The translations under genes were made by a program, and so were the position numbers. A model generated the notes under the pieces. That model was not told where the DNA came from, did no database searches, and was given only the letters and a program-made list of their open reading frames with translations. Shown one piece after another: positions 1-8,197 of a stretch of 64,000 nucleotides of DNA. How positions within the stretch are numbered: position 1 is the stretch's first letter; each line of letters opens with the position of its first letter. Source of the DNA: Microlunatus endophyticus (GTDB taxonomy: Bacteria; Actinomycetota; Actinomycetes; Propionibacteriales; Propionibacteriaceae); assembly GCF_014646195.1 (NCBI RefSeq), contig NZ_BMMZ01000002.1:248001-312000 (forward strand), written 5' to 3'.

Positions 1-280
1 CCAGGCTGTAGTCGGTCGGAGTATGTAGCCAGGACAGGTCGATGTCGAAGTCCAGACGCGACTGTTGGCTCGGAGCATCGGTCGGATCGGCCGCGGGAGG
101 CGAGCTGGCGGCCGTTGGTTCTGGCAGCGGGACCTCCCCCTTTTGGACAGAATGCCAGAGGCCGATTCCTGCCAGGACAACGATCACGCAGACCGCGATC
201 ACCAGCGGCGTCCGGCGGCGGGGCCCGACCTGCATGACCTCGCGATCTCCGAACGGATCGGGGTCGTCGGGCTCGGTCAT
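1..280 (-). CDS. membrane-anchored hypothetical protein (N-terminal part)
   Basis: The reading frame starts with ATG at 280 (MTEPDDPDPFGDREVMQVG...) and stays open to the left edge, so only 93 residues are visible. A polybasic stretch (PRRR, about residues 20-23) precedes one membrane segment (about 25-42, rich in I, V, L) and then a Pro/Ala/Ser/Thr linker. This looks like a single-pass protein with an extracytoplasmic C-terminal domain that lies outside the window. An upstream ATG runs straight into a TGA, which favours 280 as the start. It reads in the same direction as the lipoprotein gene just upstream. Function unknown. Confidence 0.6.
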   Translation of the reverse strand, partial: MTEPDDPDPFGDREVMQVGPRRRTPLVIAVCVIVVLAGIGLWHSVQKGEVPLPEPTAASSPPAADPTDAPSQQSRLDFDIDLSWLHTPTDYSL

Positions 281-357
281 GATGTCATTCTGCCCACAGA
301 TGAGAAGTCGATTCGATCGCTTGATCGAAGACGTCACGGCTGGTTCGCAAGGTCCCG

Positions 358-804
358 CTACGCGCTGCCTATGGTGAACGTGAACGTCGCCCGAACCGGA
401 TCGCGATCGTCGCGGACGACCGCCGTTCCCGCTGCGGTCTTCGGCGGGATGCGTACGGTCGCGGCGAATCCGAAGTCCGGTCCGGTTGGTGTGTAGCGAT
501 CCAGGTGCTGGACGCGGCCGTCGGGGAGCGTGAGAGTCAGTCGTACTGATGGCAAGGGCTGGATCGGATCATGGCCGCCGCTGTCGTTGCAGGATTTCGC
601 ATACCAGTGGCCGTAGACCGTGATCGAGTCACCAGGATGCACGGTCGGGGATGAGGCACCGAAACGACCTCCGACGCGTGGCTGATCATCGAGGTACGGT
701 CCCACGCAGGACGCACCCGACAAAGTGTCTTGGCCGGCTACTGAGTTGGCGCCGCAGGCCATCAGGATCGGAAGGATGAGAGCCAACGCAAGCTTGTGTC
801 TCAC
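358..804 (-). CDS. small secreted lipoprotein, unknown function
   Basis: A 148-residue protein. A short basic N-terminus, hydrophobic core and lipobox LMAC (Cys about residue 17) predict export and lipid anchoring on the outer face of the membrane. The mature part has two further Cys residues (GASC and KSCND) that could form a disulfide, and a beta-rich pattern with phrases such as HPGDSITVYGHWY that resembles an Ig-like or carbohydrate-binding sandwich (inference). It lies 77 bp upstream of the membrane-anchored protein gene on the same strand. I recognise no named family. Confidence 0.65.
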   Translation of the reverse strand: MRHKLALALILPILMACGANSVAGQDTLSGASCVGPYLDDQPRVGGRFGASSPTVHPGDSITVYGHWYAKSCNDSGGHDPIQPLPSVRLTLTLPDGRVQHLDRYTPTGPDFGFAATVRIPPKTAAGTAVVRDDRDPVRATFTFTIGSA

Positions 805-970
805 AGCAGGATTGTTTCCTTTCCTGCGTCGGATCGTCAGCGCAGACAGCGAATCGCGAGCAGATCGTGATCAACCCGACCATGGCTCACAAGGCACGAT
901 CCACCCGCCAGATGAAGCTGTCATGGGATAACCGGCCATCGACTTGCACCGGGACCTGTGCCGCCCGAGG

Positions 971-1471
971 TCAGGCCGGATGACCCGGCTCGACGTCGTC
1001 GATGTCGTGCAGCGTCAGGATGTCCGTTTCGCCCTCCTCGACCTCCTCAGCGATCGGCTCCAGCAGGAATCCGACATGATCACCCAGTGGCAGTGGCTTG
1101 AGGATCCCGCCGACCATCCGTCGCGGTAGATCGTCGAGCAACGGAACACCGTCTGGTCCGGGATGCCAGCGCACCCGGGCGAACTTGTCCACCTCGTCAC
1201 CGGTCGTACCGCCGAACAGCTCAGCTGCCGCGTGATCATCCGAGCCCATCACGTGGACGGCGAGGACAGTCGCGCCGGCGGCGACCCGACGGGTGTGGTT
1301 CGCCTCCGACAGACAGATCAACAGCCGCGGTGGGTCGATGCTTGTCTGGGTCGCAAATCCGACCAGGCAGCCGCCGCGCTTTTCGCCATCAGTTGTCGTG
1401 ACGACGAAGAGCGGGTAGTCCAGCCCATCGATGAACGCGTCGAACTCTTCTGTCGACAATGGCCGGGTCAT
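971..1471 (-). CDS. flavin reductase-like (split-barrel) protein
   Basis: About 166 residues from the ATG at 1471 (MTRPLSTEEFDAFIDGLDYPLFVVTTTDGEKRGGCLVGFATQTS is the start region, given here only in outline). The order VVTT, GCLVGFATQTSIDPP, L(I/L)CLSEANHT, LAVHVMG, H..AAELFGG is the FMN-binding split-barrel of flavin reductase-like proteins, which bind FMN and often serve as the reductase of a two-component monooxygenase. An open frame extends to 1648, but the conserved domain begins at 1471 and the divergent kinase gene starts at 1523, so the short start is preferred. No partner oxygenase is nearby, so the substrate is unknown. Confidence 0.72.
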   Translation of the reverse strand: MTRPLSTEEFDAFIDGLDYPLFVVTTTDGEKRGGCLVGFATQTSIDPPRLLICLSEANHTRRVAAGATVLAVHVMGSDDHAAAELFGGTTGDEVDKFARVRWHPGPDGVPLLDDLPRRMVGGILKPLPLGDHVGFLLEPIAEEVEEGETDILTLHDIDDVEPGHPA

Positions 1472-1522
1472 GGTCTGATTGTCGCAGCAGCCGATCACGG
1501 CACGACGTGTTTTCATGGGCTC

Positions 1523-2275
1523 ATGGCAGACAGCAGGTTCGCCGACACGGACGTCGTGGTCCCGGTGGCTGTGCGCTCCGTCGCTCGCGGTGGCGAAGTG
1601 GAGCCGGTGTGGTTGAGCGGCGACCAGGGCGTGACGTTTCGGATCCACGGAGCGTCCGTCCGATACGTGAAGTGGCGGCCCGGACCTGTGTCCGGAAGTC
1701 TTGAGGGCGAAGCGCGCCGCCTGGCTTGGGCGGGGAAGTTCGTTGCAGTGCCCGAAGTGGTCGAGTACGGGGCGGACGACTCCGGCGCGTGGCTCGTGAC
1801 AGCAGGAATCCCCGGCGAATCGGCGATCTCATCACGGTGGAAGGCCGATCCCGGCACCGCGGTGCGGGTGGCGGGTTTCGGACTGCGACGGTTGCACGAC
1901 CGTCTGCCGGTCGATGAGTGCCCGTACGACTGGTCAGTCGAAGCTCGTCGGCAGCAGATCCATCCGTCCAAGCTCGGGGATCGGAGGCTGTCGGAGAACA
2001 TCCCGGATCCGGACAGGCTCGTCGTCTGCCATGGGGACGCCTGTGTCCCGAACACCTTGATCGCCGACGACGGCACCTTCGTCGGACATGTCGATCTCGG
2101 TGATCTTGGCGTAGCTGACCGTTGGGCCGATCTCGCGGTCGCCACCTGGAGCACGGAATGGAACTATGGACCGGGTTGGGCAGATTTGTATCTCGAGTCG
2201 TACGGCATCGAACCGGACCACGATCGGATCCGCTTCTATCGCGATCTCTGGGATCTCGTCCATCCGGTCAATTGA
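1523..2275 (+). CDS. aminoglycoside 3'-phosphotransferase-like kinase
   Basis: 250 residues, close to the usual 260-270 of APH(3') enzymes. The catalytic loop CHGDACVPNTL (HGD....N, about residues 168-178) and the Mg-binding segment HVDLGDLGVADRWADLA (about 190-206) are intact, and the C-terminal FYRDLWDLV helix fits the APH(3') family. Such enzymes transfer phosphate from ATP to a hydroxyl of aminoglycosides; a chromosomal actinobacterial copy may act on another small molecule. The ATG at 1523 is 51 bp from the divergent flavin-reductase start, so both promoters must share this gap. Resistance is not demonstrated. Confidence 0.75.
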   Translation: MADSRFADTDVVVPVAVRSVARGGEVEPVWLSGDQGVTFRIHGASVRYVKWRPGPVSGSLEGEARRLAWAGKFVAVPEVVEYGADDSGAWLVTAGIPGESAISSRWKADPGTAVRVAGFGLRRLHDRLPVDECPYDWSVEARRQQIHPSKLGDRRLSENIPDPDRLVVCHGDACVPNTLIADDGTFVGHVDLGDLGVADRWADLAVATWSTEWNYGPGWADLYLESYGIEPDHDRIRFYRDLWDLVHPVN

Positions 2276-2524
2276 GTCGATTGCGAGCGCGCCGGCCGGG
2301 CTGAGCGCAGGCCGGTCGGGACTCTCAACCGTCAACTGCCCGCGTTGTCAGCACGTCGGGCGTCGAGTGGCCGGATCGAGGCGCGGGCACTGAGGCCGGC
2401 CTCCGATCTGTACTGCTCGCGTACGAAGCCGGGATCGGTGCGTTGATCACTCACGCTTTCCGCTACAGACGGATAGGAGCTCCAATCCATAGACTCGAGG
2501 TGGTCGGCAAAGGGGGCGTACGAG

Positions 2525-3244
2525 ATGGCTGACGAGGCTGCCGAGATCAAGGCCGCACGCGAGCGCCTGGTCTCCGCGGGATCCGCGCGGATCCTTGGTG
2601 CCACGCAGTTCCACTGGGGCGACGGGTTCTCCATCGACCAGATTCCCAATCCCGCGTGGCGCACCATCATCGGGGCGGGGCGGATCGCCTGGAAGGCGGT
2701 CGGCAGGCCGCTCCTGCGGCTGGCCACCCAGGACACCGACTTCCGGAATCGGACCGCCAGAGGATTCGTCGACTTCGCAGGCCGGCGGTCCATGATCGAC
2801 TACGGATCGTACGCCGTGCTGCAGATCGGCGGTCAGGAGTGGAGCGGGCGATCGGGCCGTGCCGTGTCCGGGTTGTCGGCATCCGCGGCGGGCGTCGGTA
2901 CGCCGCTGTGGCTGGTCGATCTGATCAAAGGGACGACCGGCGCCGAGGATCTCGGCACGGAGTTGATCGCGGGGGAGCAGTGGAGACACTTCACGCTGAC
3001 CGCGAGCCTCGCGGACGCATCGGCCGGCTCGGCCGTGGGGTTGGCCACCCCGCAACGCGACCAGTTCGACGACCTGCTGCGTCTGGTCCTTGACGTCTGG
3101 ACCGATTCGCATGGCCTGCGGCAAGTCCGGTTCGTTCAGTCCGGGAGGACGGACACGGTGACCTTCAGCGAATCCGGCGTCAGCCTGGCCGATCTTGACT
3201 GGGGCCGGCTGCCGACATTCCGATCACCCGGCGAGGGTCGCTAG
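2525..3244 (+). CDS. conserved-looking hypothetical protein
   Basis: 239 residues with no signal peptide or membrane segment. It has an N-terminal acidic helix (ADEAAEIKAARERL) followed by a Trp/Gly-rich, probably beta-rich body (FHWGDGFSIDQIPNPAWR, GGQEWSG, HFTLTASLADASAG) and ends WGRLPTFRSPGEGR. I do not recognise the family. GC-rich third positions match the neighbours, so it is a credible gene. Its last 21 bp overlap the end of the convergent histidine-phosphatase gene. The 249 bp upstream contain nothing recognisable. Confidence 0.6.
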   Translation: MADEAAEIKAARERLVSAGSARILGATQFHWGDGFSIDQIPNPAWRTIIGAGRIAWKAVGRPLLRLATQDTDFRNRTARGFVDFAGRRSMIDYGSYAVLQIGGQEWSGRSGRAVSGLSASAAGVGTPLWLVDLIKGTTGAEDLGTELIAGEQWRHFTLTASLADASAGSAVGLATPQRDQFDDLLRLVLDVWTDSHGLRQVRFVQSGRTDTVTFSESGVSLADLDWGRLPTFRSPGEGR

Positions 3245-3868
3245 GTGACGGGCATCGTTGAATCCCACCAAGGTCCAGCGAGGCTGGTGCGGCTCCGGGT
3301 CGTGGATCCAGCGATTGATGCTGGTGTTCTCCGGTCCGATCCGCACCCGCGGAGACGTCGGCCCGAGTCCGAACGCCAGCGAGAACGATGCATTGATCAC
3401 ACCGCCGTGGGTCACGGCCACCACCCGCTCGTCCGGATGCCGCTCGACGAGTGAGGTCAGCGCAGCTCCCGCGCGGATCAGGAACGCGGCCCAACTCTCG
3501 CCGCCCGGCGCGAATTCCTGGAAGGGATTGGCTGACAGGCCCTGCCGCAGCCCCGGCCACCGGGCGGCCCACTCGTCGTTGGACATCCCGTCTGCCTCGC
3601 CCACGCGTACCTCTTGGAGACCGTCGTCGTCCTTGATCGGCAACCCGAGCGCATCCGCGACATAGCGCGCGGTCTCCTGCGCACGGGGAAGTGTGCTGGC
3701 GTAGAGGGCGTGGGCCGTCAGTTCCTCGGCCCGCAACCGGTCGCGTACGAGTTCGGCCTGTCGGCGACCGACATCGGTCAGACCGCGATCACCCCGCATG
3801 CCGGCGACGATCGGATTGACATTGGCGTGGGACTGGCCGTGGCGGATCAGGATGAGTTCGGTCGGCAT
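3224..3868 (-). CDS. histidine phosphatase family protein (phosphoglycerate mutase-like)
   Basis: 214 residues from ATG 3868 (MPTELILIRHGQSHAN). The RHG catalytic motif carrying the phospho-accepting His is at residues 9-11, with the second His in AVTHGGV (about 155) and the conserved ER-type acid region (GLQEVRVGEADG). Members are cytoplasmic phosphomonoesterases acting on sugar phosphates, cofactors or phosphoproteins; the substrate cannot be read from sequence. An upstream in-frame extension lies inside the preceding transporter gene and is rejected. It starts 4 bp after the MFS gene ends, so the two form an operon. Confidence 0.85.
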   Translation of the reverse strand: MPTELILIRHGQSHANVNPIVAGMRGDRGLTDVGRRQAELVRDRLRAEELTAHALYASTLPRAQETARYVADALGLPIKDDDGLQEVRVGEADGMSNDEWAARWPGLRQGLSANPFQEFAPGGESWAAFLIRAGAALTSLVERHPDERVVAVTHGGVINASFSLAFGLGPTSPRVRIGPENTSINRWIHDPEPHQPRWTLVGFNDARHLATLAG

Positions 3869-3872
3869 GCCG

Positions 3873-5177
3873 CTATCCAAGCCGATCACGGTGGGTCCGG
3901 CGCAGACGGGGTGTTGCCGGACCGTCCGGGGCACCTGTGCTGATCATGAGACTGAGGCATCCTGCCACGACAGCACCGACTCCCGCGGCGGAGAGCAGAG
4001 CGGTCGGATCGAGTGTCGTCGCGAGCGCAGCCGCACCAGCTGAGCCGACCGTCGCGGCCAGGTTGCCGGCCCAGAGGATCGCGGCGATAGCGCTGCCGCG
4101 TTTCTCCTCGGGCAGCCTGGTCTGCTGGTAGGTATCGCTGAGGACCTCATAGACGCTCCACGCGCAGGCATTGACGCCCCGACCACCGACGAGCACCGCG
4201 ATGACGCCGATGTGGCCGGGCACCAAGAGGCTGAGCGGAAACACGGCGATCGCAACACCGCGAAGAATCGCAGTGATCTTGATCGAGCGATCGAGGCCGA
4301 TGCGCACTCGGATCCGGTTCGTCATCAGAGCTGCGAGGACGCCGCCGAGGCTCCCCGCGGAGAAGATCACCCCGATCGCGGCGGCGCCCAGGCCGAGCGT
4401 GTTCCTGAAGAAGACGACCACGATCGCGAAGACGAGATCGAAGAAGAACAGATATCCGGTCTCGACGATCGCGAGCCAACGCAGCGGCTTGATCTCGTAG
4501 ACGCACCGGAATCCGTCGACGATGCCGCGCCACCAAGTCGTCCGCGTCGAGATCCTGTGATCATCGTCGGGCTCGTACGATCCCGGCTGGTCGGGTCGGA
4601 TGCCGACCGTCGCGATGCCGGCGAGCACGGATGCCGCCACCTGGACCACAACGGACCAGATCGCGCCGACGAACTGCGTCAGATAGCCCGCGAGCGCCGG
4701 CCCGGTTGCCCGCGCTGCAGCGTCCGTGCCGCCCATCCGGCCATTGGCCGCGCCGAGGTCTTCCGCCGCCAAGATCGTCGGCAGGAAGGCTCGGTGGCCG
4801 ACAGCGAAGACGACGCCCAGTAGGCCGGCCAACGCGGAGACGATCCAGACCTGCTGCATCGTCAACCTCCCGATCGCGTACGCGGCCGGGATCGTCAGCC
4901 ACAGCCCGGCCCGGCCGAGGTGGGACGTCACGAGGAGACGCTTGCGCCGCGTGCGGTCGGCGATCGTTCCGATCAAGGGTGCGACCAGCCAGGGGAGACT
5001 CGACACGGTCCCGATCAGGGCGACCTGCGACGCGTCGGCGTGCAGCACATCGACGGCCAGCAAGGGAACCGCGACCGAGCCCGTCTGGAGTCCGACCAGC
5101 GATGTCGACTGCGCGAACCACAACCGGTTGAGGTTGCGTCGGGTCGGGCGGGCAGGCCGGCGGGATGATCTGATCAT
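3873..5177 (-). CDS. MFS transporter, EntS-like exporter type
   Basis: 434 residues with about 12 hydrophobic segments. The first half has the family loop IADRTRRKRLLVTSH between helices 2 and 3, a degenerate form of the MFS D(R/K)xGR(R/K) signature, and the AANGRMGGTDAAARATGPALAGYL motif typical of the enterobactin-exporter-like MFS group. It probably exports a small hydrophobic molecule by proton antiport. It is followed 4 bp later by the histidine phosphatase gene. The Arg-rich N-terminus (RRPARPTRRN) is normal for a cytoplasmic end. The 220 bp upstream separate it from a divergent kinase gene and hold a possible structured leader of that gene. Confidence 0.82.
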   Translation of the reverse strand: MIRSSRRPARPTRRNLNRLWFAQSTSLVGLQTGSVAVPLLAVDVLHADASQVALIGTVSSLPWLVAPLIGTIADRTRRKRLLVTSHLGRAGLWLTIPAAYAIGRLTMQQVWIVSALAGLLGVVFAVGHRAFLPTILAAEDLGAANGRMGGTDAAARATGPALAGYLTQFVGAIWSVVVQVAASVLAGIATVGIRPDQPGSYEPDDDHRISTRTTWWRGIVDGFRCVYEIKPLRWLAIVETGYLFFFDLVFAIVVVFFRNTLGLGAAAIGVIFSAGSLGGVLAALMTNRIRVRIGLDRSIKITAILRGVAIAVFPLSLLVPGHIGVIAVLVGGRGVNACAWSVYEVLSDTYQQTRLPEEKRGSAIAAILWAGNLAATVGSAGAAALATTLDPTALLSAAGVGAVVAGCLSLMISTGAPDGPATPRLRRTHRDRLG

Positions 5178-5305
5178 GGGCAGACGTCTCCTCAGGACGC
5201 CCGCCTCAATCCCTGAACACGAAGCTCTGCTGTTGTGAGCCGTACGCTACACCGTCGTGGACCGGCCCGGTGTCCTTCGTTTGCCGTTGCTCGCTGGGTC
5301 GCCAG

Positions 5306-5400
5306 GTGGCAGGATGGAGTCATGACCTCGTGAGCAGCTAAACCTGCGACCTCGCCCGCAGGACGGGCGAGGCATCTGTTCCTGCTCACGAAGGTGTTTC
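5306..5400 (+). promoter_or_regulatory. putative leader-peptide / RBS-sequestering RNA element before the APH-type gene
   Basis: Seen directly: CGTGAGCAG (5329-5337) pairs perfectly with CTGCTCACG (5382-5390), and the flanking CCT (5326-5328) can pair with the AGG of the Shine-Dalgarno GAAGG (5390-5394), only 6 nt from the TTG start at 5401. Inside are two mutually exclusive hairpins, CCTGCG/CGCAGG (5343-5348 with 5357-5362) and CCTCGCCC/GGGCGAGG (5350-5357 with 5365-5372). An 11-codon frame GTG...TAA (5306-5341, MAGWSHDLVSS) runs into the left arm. The layout resembles translational attenuators of antibiotic-resistance genes; regulation and ligand are inference. Confidence 0.45.
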
Positions 5401-6228
5401 TTGTCCAGCTCAGACCACTCGACGTCAGCCCCTGATCACGAACACGATGATCATGAAATTCTGCTGACGGGCGGTTTCGTCAACGCGGTCGTCCGCGTCG
5501 GCGACACCGTGCGTCGTACGACGGGAGCGTGGACCCTCTCCGTCCACGCCTTGCTTCGGCATCTCGAGCGAGCCGGTTTTCCGGAATCGCCTCGCGTGCT
5601 CGGGATCGATGATCATGGTCGGGAGATCCTGACCTATCTGCCAGGGGAGTCCATGCCGTGGACCGCCTGGCCTCCGGTCCTCCGTGGCGATGATGGCGTC
5701 GCGCAGCTTGGGCGGCTGCTCCGCCGCTACCACGAAGCAGTCAGTGACTTCAGTCCGCCGCCAGGAGCTGAGTGGCGCAACCCGCTGGCCGGACCCGGAG
5801 AGATCATCCGCCACGGCGACTTCAGCCCGTTCAACACCACCTGGGTCGATGGCTGCGTGGTCGGCCTGATCGACTGGGACTTCGCGAGACCTGGACGGCG
5901 GGTCGATGATCTTGCCTACCTTGCCTGGCAACTGGTTCCGTTGCAGTCCGAGGGGCGACGGGAGCAGTACGGCCTCGACGCTCGGCTCGATCTCCGATCA
6001 CGATTACGCGTTCTCTGCGACGCGTACGGCGGTGACTTCCCGCCGATGGCGGTGGTGAGAGCCGCGATCGAGGTGATCGATGCCGAGCGGCGGGACACCG
6101 AGGAGTTGGCTGCCCGGGGACTGCATCCCTGGAATCGCTTCGCCGCGGACGGTGCGCTGCAGGCATTCGCACGTGAGGCGCAGTGGATCCGCGAGACGCA
6201 GGACTGGTGGAGCGGCGACGAGAGCTGA
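5401..6228 (+). CDS. APH-type phosphotransferase
   Basis: 275 residues. The kinase fold of the aminoglycoside phosphotransferase superfamily is shown by RRTTGAWTLSVHALLRHLERAGF near the N-terminus, the catalytic loop RHGDFSPFNTTW (HGD....N, about residues 137-148) and the Mg-binding VVGLIDWDFARPGRRVDDLAYLAW (about 152-175). Start TTG 5401 is supported by GAAGG 6 nt upstream. The family includes drug kinases, fructosamine and choline kinases, so the substrate is open. The SD can be hidden in a stem (see the preceding element), which suggests inducible translation. It is followed by a serine hydrolase gene 26 bp downstream. Confidence 0.75.
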   Translation: MSSSDHSTSAPDHEHDDHEILLTGGFVNAVVRVGDTVRRTTGAWTLSVHALLRHLERAGFPESPRVLGIDDHGREILTYLPGESMPWTAWPPVLRGDDGVAQLGRLLRRYHEAVSDFSPPPGAEWRNPLAGPGEIIRHGDFSPFNTTWVDGCVVGLIDWDFARPGRRVDDLAYLAWQLVPLQSEGRREQYGLDARLDLRSRLRVLCDAYGGDFPPMAVVRAAIEVIDAERRDTEELAARGLHPWNRFAADGALQAFAREAQWIRETQDWWSGDES

Positions 6229-6254
6229 AGGGAGGGCATGATTGGCCCGTGCCC

Positions 6255-7340
6255 ATGGTTGACCATTTCTCGTTACAGGAGCAGATGCGACGCTGCCACG
6301 TCCCAGGCGTCGCTGGTGCGGTGATCACGGGCGATCAGGTGCACGAGTTTGCCGTCGGCGTCCGGTCCGCGGAGAGTCCCGAGCCGGTCACTTCGACCTC
6401 CCGGTTTCAGGCGGCATCCATCAGCAAGCCACTGGCGAGTCTGGCAATGCTGCGCCTTGTGGACGCCGGAGTTCTGGATCTCGATCGCGACGTCAATACC
6501 TACCTCAGATCCTGGCAGTTACCCGCGTCGTCTCTGGGCAGCGTGACCCTTCGGCAACTGGCCAGCCATTCGGCCGGCCTCGGTGTCTCGGGGTTCCCGG
6601 GCTACGGACGGTTCGATCAGGCGCCGAGCTTGATCGAGATCCTGGACGGGGCGGCGCCGGCAAACACGGGGCCGGTGCGAGTCGAGTGTGTGCCAGGTGA
6701 GCAGTTCCGCTACTCCGGCGGCGGCACGGTGATCATGCAGCTGGTGCTGGAAGAGGTGACCGGGGAGCCGTTCCACGATCTTGTCGCCCGTCTGGTCCTC
6801 GAGCCGTTCGGGATGGTTCACAGCTCGTACCGACAGCCGCCCGATGATGAAATGCGATCGGAGGCCGCGGTTGGACACGATGAGAGCGGTGCCGCGATCA
6901 AAGGCGATTGGCACGTGTATCCCGAGCAGGCGGCCGCGGGACTGTGGACCACGGCAGGGGACTTGGCGCGCTACGTCCAGTGGCTGAATGATGCTGGCAG
7001 GTCCAGCGATGATCAGCAAATCCTCAAGCCGGAGACATTCGACCAGATGCTCACCCCACAGACTCCGACCGACGAGGAGGTCAAGGTGGGCGGGCTGAAT
7101 GCCATGGGCATCGGTCCGTTCGTCCGGGTCACTCCGCATGGAGTCGACTACGTCGGACACAGTGGCGGTAACGCCGGCTTCCGGTGCCACTTGCTGGCCC
7201 ATCGGAGCGACCGTGCGGGCGCCGTCGTTCTGACCAACGGCGATGGCGGATATCCGCTTCTGGTGGAGATCTTCGACGCTATTGCCAGATGTCACCGCTG
7301 GACCGACTACCCGTATGGCGCTGCTGATCGAGGTCGGTGA
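6255..7340 (+). CDS. serine hydrolase, beta-lactamase/class C (AmpC-like) family
   Basis: 361 residues. The active-site SISK motif (SxxK, Ser about residue 55) lies in FQAASISKPLASLAMLRLVD, the YSG motif in EQFRYSGGG, and the HSGGNAGFR motif near the C-terminus corresponds to KTG/HxG of the fold. Members hydrolyse esters, D-amino-acid peptides or beta-lactams. No signal peptide is visible, so it is probably a cytoplasmic esterase or peptidase rather than a secreted beta-lactamase. GTG 6249 is an alternative start; a GGGAGGG sequence lies at 6229-6236. It forms a pair with the kinase gene upstream. Confidence 0.82.
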   Translation: MVDHFSLQEQMRRCHVPGVAGAVITGDQVHEFAVGVRSAESPEPVTSTSRFQAASISKPLASLAMLRLVDAGVLDLDRDVNTYLRSWQLPASSLGSVTLRQLASHSAGLGVSGFPGYGRFDQAPSLIEILDGAAPANTGPVRVECVPGEQFRYSGGGTVIMQLVLEEVTGEPFHDLVARLVLEPFGMVHSSYRQPPDDEMRSEAAVGHDESGAAIKGDWHVYPEQAAAGLWTTAGDLARYVQWLNDAGRSSDDQQILKPETFDQMLTPQTPTDEEVKVGGLNAMGIGPFVRVTPHGVDYVGHSGGNAGFRCHLLAHRSDRAGAVVLTNGDGGYPLLVEIFDAIARCHRWTDYPYGAADRGR

Positions 7341-7360
7341 TGTCGGGCGATGTCTCCTGA

Positions 7361-7483
7361 TCAGAGGAGCGCGCACGAACGGAATATGCGACGCTCAAGA
7401 AGGCGCTGGCCCCTTTGCTGCTTGCCGATCGCGTCGCCTACACCGAGGGCAAGACCGAGTTCGTACGCTCAGTCCGCGACTGA
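7361..7483 (+). pseudogene. C-terminal remnant of a GrpB-family (UPF0157) protein
   Basis: The frame reads ...RARTEYATLKKALAP, then LLLADRVAYTEGKTEFVRSV before the stop at 7481-7483. The pattern eYaxLKxxLa...dDRxaYtegKtxFv is the C-terminal hallmark of GrpB-type nucleotidyltransferase-fold proteins, which are about 170-180 residues long. A TGA in the same frame precedes the fragment and the upstream gene ends at 7340, so about 130 N-terminal residues are missing. This is a fossil, not an expressed gene. Confidence 0.6.
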
Positions 7484-7546
7484 TCATGCACCGGCTCGCG
7501 ATCTTGGAAGGCTCGGCGCAGGGGAGGCCGCACTCGGCGACGAACG

Positions 7547-8044
7547 CTAGGAAGCTGCCAGCGGTAGGACTCGTGGACCGTCGGACGTCATGACGATGGA
7601 GCGGAGGAGGTCGTCGCGACGTCCTTCGTCCAGCCAGTGGTTGAGCGCAACGCTGGCAGTGGGCGGCATGTCCAACTTCCGTATGGCGGCGGTGTTGAGA
7701 TCGAACCACCGCAGCTCGCCCTCAGTACAAACCGTGGGCAGGGTCGCCGTCGGCAGGAGGCCAGCCGTGAAGTAGTAAGTGAACCGCAGTTCGTGGCCGG
7801 TGTCTCGTAGGGAAACGTAACGCAGTCTGGGTCCGGTGGTGTCGTCGGCGGTGAGCCCGATCTCTTCCTCCAACTCGCGAAGCATCGCCGCGGTAGGATC
7901 CCGGATCTCCTCCGGCTCGACATGACCACCGATGCCGACCCAGGAGTCCGGGACAGCTGAGGACCCCATCCGATACAGGAGCAGCACCTTGTCGTCACGT
8001 GTAAGGAACATCGACGTCATGATGCGCGCCGCTCGGAGATTCAT
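7547..8044 (-). CDS. NUDIX hydrolase
   Basis: 165 residues from ATG 8044 (GTG 8050 is an alternative). The Nudix box is visible as GIGGHVEPEEIRDP then TAAMLRELEEEIGL (about residues 36-63): REL-EEEIGL supplies the metal-binding glutamates, but the spacing between the first Glu and RE is two to three residues longer than the canonical GX5EX7REUXEEXGU. The protein should cleave a nucleoside diphosphate linked to another moiety. The C-terminal half (EGELRWFDLNTAAIRKLDMP) is typical of MutT/NUDIX proteins. It lies alone, on the minus strand, convergent with the serine-hydrolase region. Confidence 0.8.
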   Translation of the reverse strand: MNLRAARIMTSMFLTRDDKVLLLYRMGSSAVPDSWVGIGGHVEPEEIRDPTAAMLRELEEEIGLTADDTTGPRLRYVSLRDTGHELRFTYYFTAGLLPTATLPTVCTEGELRWFDLNTAAIRKLDMPPTASVALNHWLDEGRRDDLLRSIVMTSDGPRVLPLAAS

Positions 8045-8110
8045 GATCACCAGGCTACGGACTGGAGATCAGCTGGCTGGAGTCCGGCGAATGGGAGGCG
8101 GACGACGCGC

Positions 8111-8163
8111 TGCTGAATCGTTCGCAATGCGAAGGTCCGGGGCTCGAGTCCGCTGAGCTCCAC
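8111..8163 (+). other. degenerate tRNA 3'-half remnant
   Basis: The stretch holds TTCGC-AAT-GCGAA like a collapsed anticodon arm, then GGTCCGGGG, CTCGAGTCC in place of the T-loop TTCGANTCC, and TGAGCTCCAC in place of an acceptor end CTCCAC. The T-stem has about two mismatches and there is no 5' half within 80 bp. It resembles the end of an alanine-type tRNA and may be an old integration site. It is not a functional tRNA. A covariance-model scan would show whether the similarity is significant. Confidence 0.35.
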
Positions 8164-8197
8164 TCAAGGAATATCGCTGTGACCAGGCGAAACGCCG

